The notes beneath the pieces were generated by a model. That model was not told the origin of the DNA, did not search any database, and saw only the letters and a list, made by a program, of their open reading frames with translations. This document shows, piece after piece, positions 58,181 to 64,000 of a stretch of 64,000 nucleotides of DNA (its first letter is position 1; every line of letters starts with the position of its first letter). Made by a program: the position numbers and the translations under genes. The stretch is from positions 62,001 to 126,000 of the forward strand of contig QWDQ01000011.1 in NCBI GenBank assembly GCA_003868215.1, read 5' to 3'. This DNA is from Pseudophaeomoniella oleicola. Lineage: Eukaryota > Ascomycota > Eurotiomycetes > Phaeomoniellales > Phaeomoniellaceae.

Positions 58181-58272
58181 ATATGGGACATCCGCGCTGT
58201 AACAATATTTGCTTTCTTTCTTTGTCGATATTATCAAGCTGAAGCAATTGTAGACATAACGACCTGAAAACA

Positions 58273-59532
58273 ATGTCGGATCCATTGCCTATCATCATAA
58301 TTGGTGCAGGTGTCTCTGGGCTCACGCTTGCACAAGGTCTGCTCAAAGCGGGGATCAGATTCCGGCTCTACGAACGAGACGTCGCGTTGAATCTTCGGGC
58401 TCAAGGTTACCGCTTACGCATCTCAGGGCCGGGGATAGACGCTCTTCGACAGAATCTGGATCTGGCAACGTTTCAAACTCTGACAGAATGTTGTCCGGAA
58501 GTGAATGGCAGCCATCCTTCACCATCATCGCTGCTGGATGCCCTGAGTGGTGAACAAGTCGCGGCTGCGCGTGTTAACGGCTTTCCGTCAAAGATGCCAA
58601 TGCAAACTTCAGACGGGGAACCTCCAATCAATGCAGACAGAAGCGTGCTGAGGAGTATTCTCTGCCTGGGTCTAGAGCAATATATCGAATTCGGCAAAGA
58701 ATTCACAGGTTACGACACCACAGCCGAGACAGTGAATGTAACATTTCGTGATGGAACCATGGTCAAAGGCTCTGTTCTTGTCGGCGCCGACGGAACGTGG
58801 TCTAAAATACGAAGGCAACTACTCCCAGGCCATCAGCTCTTCGATACTGGAGGAAGGATGGCTTTCGGGAAGACCGACTTGACAGCTGACCTTTTCGAGC
58901 ACTTTCCAAGATCCGTGCTTGAGCGGGGTGGTCTCACACTCATTCACGAACGAAGTGATGGGCCCGACAACCCTGGCAGGATCAACTTTCTCTTAGAGCC
59001 AATGCACTTCAACAGGGCTGATCCTCCCGTTCCGCTTCCCGATGATTATATCTATTGGGGTATGTTCCTCAATCACGACACTCCAGACACTGAGCTAGTC
59101 GACACCGATGACAGTACAGCCGCCGGAGACCTCGCGCGCAAAGTAACATCGCACTGGCACCCTTCTTTGCTTCCCCTTTTCACAGAAAAGGCCATGGCGC
59201 AGACATCATTTATCCGAATCGTGACAGCTCAGCCTGAGATTCCAGCGTGGGATCCCCATAGCAGGATCACGCTCATCGGCGACGCTATCCATGCGATGGC
59301 TCCAACAGCGGCGGCGGGAGCGACCACTGCACTACAGGATGCCAAGGTCCTTGCACAGATGCTTCAAGACAACGCCGTAGAACCAGAGGCATTACGAATG
59401 TACGAACAGGAAATGAGAGTGTACGCGGAGAAGACAATCAGGAGTACATTACCCGCGGGAAAATTCATGTTCGGAATGAAGGAGTTTGAGAAATTGAAGG
59501 CGGTCGATAGAAAAGATCAAGCAGGTAGTTGA
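58273..59532 (+). CDS. FAD-dependent monooxygenase (group A, UbiH/salicylate hydroxylase-like)
   Basis: A single exon of 419 residues. FAD-binding motifs are present: GAGVSGLTLAQGLLKAG at residue 11, the conserved Arg of YRLRISGPG, GADGTWSKIRRQL (DG motif) and LIGDAIHAMAPTAAAGATTA (GD motif). The usual GxG after GDAIHxMxP is replaced by TAAAGATTA, a variant also seen in other fungal members. There is no transmembrane segment. It would hydroxylate or epoxidise an aromatic or polyketide substrate with NAD(P)H. Its position near two methyltransferases suggests a tailoring role in secondary metabolism. The substrate cannot be predicted. Confidence 0.88.
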   Translation: MSDPLPIIIIGAGVSGLTLAQGLLKAGIRFRLYERDVALNLRAQGYRLRISGPGIDALRQNLDLATFQTLTECCPEVNGSHPSPSSLLDALSGEQVAAARVNGFPSKMPMQTSDGEPPINADRSVLRSILCLGLEQYIEFGKEFTGYDTTAETVNVTFRDGTMVKGSVLVGADGTWSKIRRQLLPGHQLFDTGGRMAFGKTDLTADLFEHFPRSVLERGGLTLIHERSDGPDNPGRINFLLEPMHFNRADPPVPLPDDYIYWGMFLNHDTPDTELVDTDDSTAAGDLARKVTSHWHPSLLPLFTEKAMAQTSFIRIVTAQPEIPAWDPHSRITLIGDAIHAMAPTAAAGATTALQDAKVLAQMLQDNAVEPEALRMYEQEMRVYAEKTIRSTLPAGKFMFGMKEFEKLKAVDRKDQAGS

Positions 59533-60464
59533 GAGAATACTATGCAGCTCAGCGACGACGAGTGTACCCCGATTGTTAGGAACACGGTAGGATATGTGGA
59601 GGTGTAGTTTGTTCAGCAATGGACAGTCGGGATGTGCTCTGTGATAGTCTGTCCAGAATGGTTAACCCTCTTCCTGTACTGTTCATCCGGCACACAACGA
59701 GTTTGTCGTCCTGTCGACCTAAAATCACGGCAGTTTGTCCTCACAAATGCCCTGGTAGGATAGAAGCGGATCGTTTGGCAGTTAGCTGTCTCATCAGCCG
59801 TTACGGTGGATCATTGCCTAAAGAAACTCGATGGTCTAAGGTATAAGTTAGTTGCTGAGCCGGATCCCAAACGGCGCGTTGCGTGGTGGATCTCTGGGGA
59901 ATCTACGTGTGGTAGCGTCGCATCACTAATCAGTACCACCTTTTGGTCTCTGCCACCTTTATTCGTCTCCAGCTCTTCTCGAAGCTCCGTTCACTGTATA
60001 CGGTGATACCACTCTGGGAAAATAACGCTGTCTGCCGGGAAAGTTGATGTGGTTTTTGCTGTTCCCTGGCAACTCTCATTGTCCCAAAGTAACGGGTAAC
60101 TTTGAACTGTTAGCTGCACACTACAGATCATTCATCTGTTCATCCCGTAGGAGGTTTCGAAAACATTCAACTGCTGTCAAGACTGTCCTGTACGAGATGT
60201 CCATTGCTGTAGAGACATAGGATACAAGAGATGTAGTAGACAGGAGCAAGGATCTTCTTGAAGAAATTCCCAGTGCAGCTAGTGCGGGGCAATGCATGTC
60301 CGCGTCCTCCCAGCGATGTTGCGTATCATTGCAATCCAAGATCAGTTACTGTGCCGGCACATATTTTCCATCTATTGTCTGCCTTGTCACCTGCTTCGCA
60401 CTGTGCTCTTTGGCCTTCGTCTTTCATGTTATAGATTTACAAAGCACTACAGCAACACGAGACC
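59533..60464. other. Intergenic, monooxygenase to O-methyltransferase
   Basis: 932 bp between two plus-strand genes. Only short frames are seen; no degraded enzyme was recognised. It is expected to include the O-methyltransferase promoter. Confidence 0.45.
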
Positions 60465-61758
60465 ATGGCGGATATAGATAAGGCCCTCAAGGAGGCCGAG
60501 GCATTGGTCGACGCCTTGAAGAGCTACAAAACCAACACCGCCAAACATCTCTCCCTGCTGAAACAGACTGACAGAGTCCGGGACGCCCTTGAGGAGCCAT
60601 ATGACGTGATAATGAAACAACTTGAGATAATCGGCGTCACGAGCGCTCTGTACATGTTATGCCGCCTCGAGGCATTGGAAAAGATTCCCGTCGATGGCAC
60701 CATCACGGCGAAAGAGCTGGCAGCCGCGGTCAACGTGGACGAGTCTGCCATCACTCGAGCCATGCGTATGATCCTTGCCAGCGGATTTGCAAAGGAGACG
60801 GCGCCGGACACCTATACGCACAACGCAAAGTCCTTGACTTACTTGCCCCAAGGACTATATCCTGTCTTCCATGTAACCATGGACTTCGCCAAATGTTGGC
60901 CCATGTTCCCTGAATACTTCAAGACACATAAACCCGAAGACCTCTACGACCCGAAGAAGACACCGTTCGCGTTCTCTCGTGGCAAGGAAGGTATGACATA
61001 CTACGACGTGATCAACCTGGATCAGGAAACGCGTCTGATATGGAACACCACCTTATCGCAGATGGACAAGAACATGCCCATCCTCGGAATGTTCCCTTTC
61101 GCCTCGATGAAAGAACAAGTCGAGGCAGATCCGTCACGACCGTTCATCGTCGACATCGGTGGTGGTAAAGGCCAAGCGTTGAAAGCCATACAAACAGAAT
61201 GCCCCAACGGATTCGGGGCGAAGATGATCCTGCAAGATCTTCCTATCGTTATCAATTCATTGACGGCAGAGGATGTTCCTGGTATAGAAAAGATGTCCCA
61301 TGACGCATTCACACCCCAGCCGGTCAGAAGTGCGTGAACGTATCCCTATCTCATTAATCTTACCTTAAATCTCTCTCAATCTCACCTTGTTTCACCCCTA
61401 CCCTTTCCAAGATCCCACGAACTGACACCTCCCACCAGACGCCCACATCTACTTCCTCCGTCGCCTCCTCCATGACTTCTACGCCCCCGACTGCATCACC
61501 ATCCTCCGTAACACCGTCTCCGCCATGACCGCCGACTCCCGCCTTATCGTCTGCGACATGCTCGTACCCGCGCTCACCGACGCCGACGGCGCCGCCGCCG
61601 ACCTGTACTGGCTCGACTTCTCGCTGCTCTCCATCGGCGGCAAGGAGAAGACGCTGAAGGAGTTCGAGGACATCTTCGAGGCGGTCGGATTGAAGTTGGA
61701 CAAGGTGTGGGAGTCTGGGGTAGGGCAGACGGTGATGTTGGAGACGAGGTTGAAATGA
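60465..61758 (+). CDS. Fungal O-methyltransferase (winged-helix plant-COMT type)
   Basis: Exons 60465-61329 and 61439-61758, 394 residues, typical for the family. A dimerisation/winged-helix N-terminal half (YMLCRLEALEKIPVDGTITA, then VDESAITRAMRMILASGFAK) precedes the SAM domain: motif I IVDIGGGKGQA (about 228), ILQDLP, and FLRRLLHDFYAPD carrying the catalytic His-Asp. These enzymes methylate phenolic hydroxyls of polyketides and related compounds in fungal clusters. The 109-nt intron is long for this window, and the second exon is noticeably more GC-rich (runs of GCCGCC) than its neighbours. Good start context GACCATGGCGG. Confidence 0.92.
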
Positions 61759-62520
61759 TGGGTCGGGGCGGGCGGGCGGTGATTTAAGTGGAATGAGTGG
61801 ACTTAATTAAAAATCTCCGATGCTCGTCGTATGTACCCAGCCGGTACTTGGTAGGTAGGTGGGGAATATAGTGGTCGTAGCTAGTATGCACTTTCACGGT
61901 ACAAATCATCTTACTTGTTCCCCTCCTCTTCTCCTCTCTCCCTAACTTCCTCTAGCAATTCCAATAGCTTTAATACCATACCTATCACATCATATCCACC
62001 ACCCGTTAACCCTCGCGTGCAAATAAAAGCCAAAAAAAAAAACAAAAAACAAAGCGAAACGAAGACGAAGAGACAGAGACAGACCACAGTATGGGGGAGG
62101 GGGGAAGATGTAGGATGTCGTTATGCTACAGATAGGGTAGGTAGAAGGTAAGTGAAAGGCTGACTAGTACATTGAGCGAGTAATGGTTACTTGAAAATAA
62201 GGAGATTATTTATGTTATGTTTTCCTAAGGTGGATTCTTTTATACCAAGGTAAGTTGGTAAGGGATTTTCGAATCTTGGGGGTTCTTTCATTCTTTTCCT
62301 TTGTCATTTTTCATGCTTGTTGTTGTTCTTCTTGTTGTTATTTTCGTGATCATCATCGTCATCGGTCATGTCTTATACTTCTTTGCCTTACCGTGTTACC
62401 CTTTCCTTCACCCTTCTCCCGTATTTTTGATTCCCTAGTTTTCTGGCTTTTGTCCGTAGACATAATAACTGAAGTCTCCTAGTTAGCTAACTCCCGAAAG
62501 TAGTTATACATCACGCGAAC
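61759..62520. other. Convergent region between two methyltransferase genes
   Basis: 762 bp between 3' ends. A GGTAGGTAGGT string at 61850-61860 and an A-run near 62031-62050; otherwise AT-rich with nothing recognised. Confidence 0.5.
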
Positions 62521-63761
62521 TTACACAGGCCAATAGGTATGGTATTTCGGATCCCTTATCTCGTTCCTCACACTGGCCAGCATGACCTCAAGCTCCGAGA
62601 CTGACATACCGAGGACCCTCGTGAAAAGTGCGACACTAAAACCATGCAGACCTTCCATCAGATTCACTAATTGCCATGTCCCAAGTTCCTTCATGTCCGG
62701 ATCTTTGGGCCATTTATTGGTTGGCCATTTGTAGACCGTTTCGTTAACGTTGGTAAAGCCGGCGTCGATCATAAACTGTTTGATATTTGGGGCTGTAGAG
62801 AGGGAGCGGCTGATCTTGTCGGCGGCCGACAGCATGAGCTCATTCCAGCGGTGGTATTCGCATGTGCCAGGATAGGAATCGTCATCTGCTTTGGCGGGGA
62901 GACTGGCTTCTTGAAGTTCGAGATAGGCACCAGGCTCCAAGGCACTGTCCAAGGAATGTTAGAGTAGGTGATGCTGAAGACAGCGCTCTCTTGATGATTG
63001 TGGGGATAGGGGCTCATTACTCAAAGCATTGTTTTATAAAGGCAGGCCAATCCTTCAGAGCTCCTAGCATCCCGCGGGAGTGGATATAATCGAATTTGTG
63101 AGGGTAAGTCCATTGTTCCTCGACGTCGTCGATCTCAAACTTAAGATTCGTCGGAACCCTTGTGTGCCTTCTCAGTTTCTGCACTGTAAACGGAGCGAGG
63201 CTGAGCAAGCATAGTACTTACAATGAAGGTTGCATCGCGCTCAGATCAACTCCAATGACTTGTGTGTCTGGGTATTGGTCGGCTGTAAGTTTTGTCAGAA
63301 ATCGTTGCTGCAGTAGCTTGCGGGAGAATTGTGGTTGATGCCAATAATACCAAATTCAATCGCCCATACTCCAGTTCCTGTTCCTACGTCGAGTACAGTG
63401 CCAACCGACTCAGGTATAGGTGCGAGATGCAATCGGCCTTTTGTGGTCAGCAAGTAGAGGTGATGTTGTAGATCTGTATAGAAGGTGAGTCAGCCAGGAT
63501 ACTACTAAGTTGCTTGGGTCCCTCCAGCAATACGTGGAAGAACTGTACCTAGTCGGTTCATTTCGTCCTAAGAAGGTTTTAGCCATGTCAATGGGCCATG
63601 CATCGGGGTATTGTTTCTATAGATCCTTCCTGGACTCACCTCATCGTTAGGAACGACATATTCTATAAGTAAACAGACTATCAGCCACTGTGATTAAGAC
63701 GGTCGAGACTGTCATAGGTGGCACGAACTTCCTTGTTTATATTTGTGATACCCTCGGCCAT
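62521..63761 (-). CDS. LaeA/TAM-type SAM-dependent methyltransferase
   Basis: Seven exons close exactly in frame: 63761-63710, 63662-63640, 63567-63549, 63473-63351, 63282-63222, 63158-63021 and 62944-62521, 279 residues. The joined protein has the family's lead KYVVPNDEDEMNRLDLQHHL, motif I VLDVGTGTGVWAIEF, IGVDLSAMQPSLVP, and KFEIDDVEEQWTYPHKFDYI. This is the fold of the regulator LaeA and of trans-aconitate-like methyltransferases common in fungal secondary-metabolite loci. It lacks the long N-terminal region of true LaeA, so it is more likely a cluster enzyme. Exons of 23 and 19 nt are unusual. It converges on the O-methyltransferase. Confidence 0.88.
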
Positions 63762-64000
63762 TTTCCTCAATACTTTCCAATAAGCTGGACTTTAACGAAC
63801 TGGTATAGCTCCTATCAAGGCGTCAGACCGTTGGCTTGCCAAACGTATCGACTCAATGGGGATTCCAGACTGACTCGACATCTTCACCTAAACTAGAGTC
63901 TGTTTCTAGGGACTCCTATACTCTAGTCGTAAATATTGGCCGTCACAAACTGGCTTTTGGGAGCCTCGGCCTACGTACATCTTCATCAGCGTGTAAGGCC
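63762..64000. other. Right-edge flank, upstream of the SAM methyltransferase
   Basis: 239 bases. Presumed promoter; no TATA box, no further gene visible. Confidence 0.45.

Larger units (their letters stand above)
57014..58272. other. 1.26-kb intergenic stretch before the tailoring-enzyme group
   Basis: Contains a CT-rich microsatellite region (57531-57600), a short CTACC-AA-GGTAG palindrome (58038-58049) and the promoter elements of the monooxygenase. No gene accepted; a 159-codon minus-strand frame at 57605-58084 is low-complexity. Confidence 0.5.

Noticed and set aside
58273-63761. A complete secondary-metabolite cluster
   Set aside because: Only tailoring-type enzymes are present; no core synthase, transporter or pathway regulator lies in the window.
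1-64000. tRNA and other structured RNA genes
   Set aside because: Searched by eye for T-loop strings such as GGTTCGAATCC and box C/D patterns on both strands; only isolated partial matches (for example near 30642) without a folding partner.
1-64000. Transposons, LTR elements or other virus-derived remains
   Set aside because: No transposase, reverse transcriptase, integrase or long terminal repeats were recognised; repeats seen are short and simple.

Overview
The window is 64 kb of nuclear DNA from a filamentous ascomycete fungus. The evidence is many short GT-AG introns (mostly 45-70 nt, with CTAAC/CTGAC-like branch sites), a retained Argonaute, and an alternation of intron-poor housekeeping genes on both strands. 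The protein repertoire and the style of the intergenic DNA fit a Leotiomycete (Helotiales-like) best, but that placement is an inference. Twenty-five protein genes are supported. Exon borders were derived by hand from splice signals and reading frame; most gene models close exactly in frame.

Positions 1-56 kb are a dense block of conserved genes in diverging and converging pairs. In order: 3' part of CWH43 (GPI lipid remodelling, +), an unknown protein (+), MDM35 (-), MIS14/NSL1 (kinetochore, +), a 2.2-kb gene-free stretch, an Argonaute with two possible N-terminal exons (-), RNA14 (mRNA 3' processing, -), ASF1 (histone chaperone, +), FMP25-like RCC1 protein (-), COG3 (Golgi tether, +), NOP56 (snoRNP, -), CCT6 (chaperonin, +), RPN3 (proteasome lid, -), SPC34 (DASH complex, +), an unknown protein (+), COX20 (-), POL2 (DNA polymerase epsilon, one 6.8-kb exon, +), a calmodulin-dependent kinase (-), CUE3 (RQT complex, -), RPS20 (+), NUP42 (FG nucleoporin with CCCH finger, -), BNA7 (kynurenine formamidase, +), an MDR-family oxidoreductase (-) and a BTB protein (+).

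From about 57 kb to the right edge the character changes: wider spacing and three tailoring-type enzymes in a row, a FAD monooxygenase (+), an O-methyltransferase (+) and a LaeA/TAM-type SAM methyltransferase (-) with seven small exons. This looks like the edge of a secondary-metabolite gene group whose core enzyme, if any, lies outside the window.

The points most worth following are the alternative Argonaute N-termini, an identical 12-bp MluI-box motif in the ASF1 and POL2 promoters, a cluster of TACTGTA/TACAGTA sites at 2.4-3.1 kb, a nested palindrome at 30.1 kb, and the tailoring-enzyme group. No tRNA, rRNA, CRISPR array, transposon or virus-derived element was recognised.
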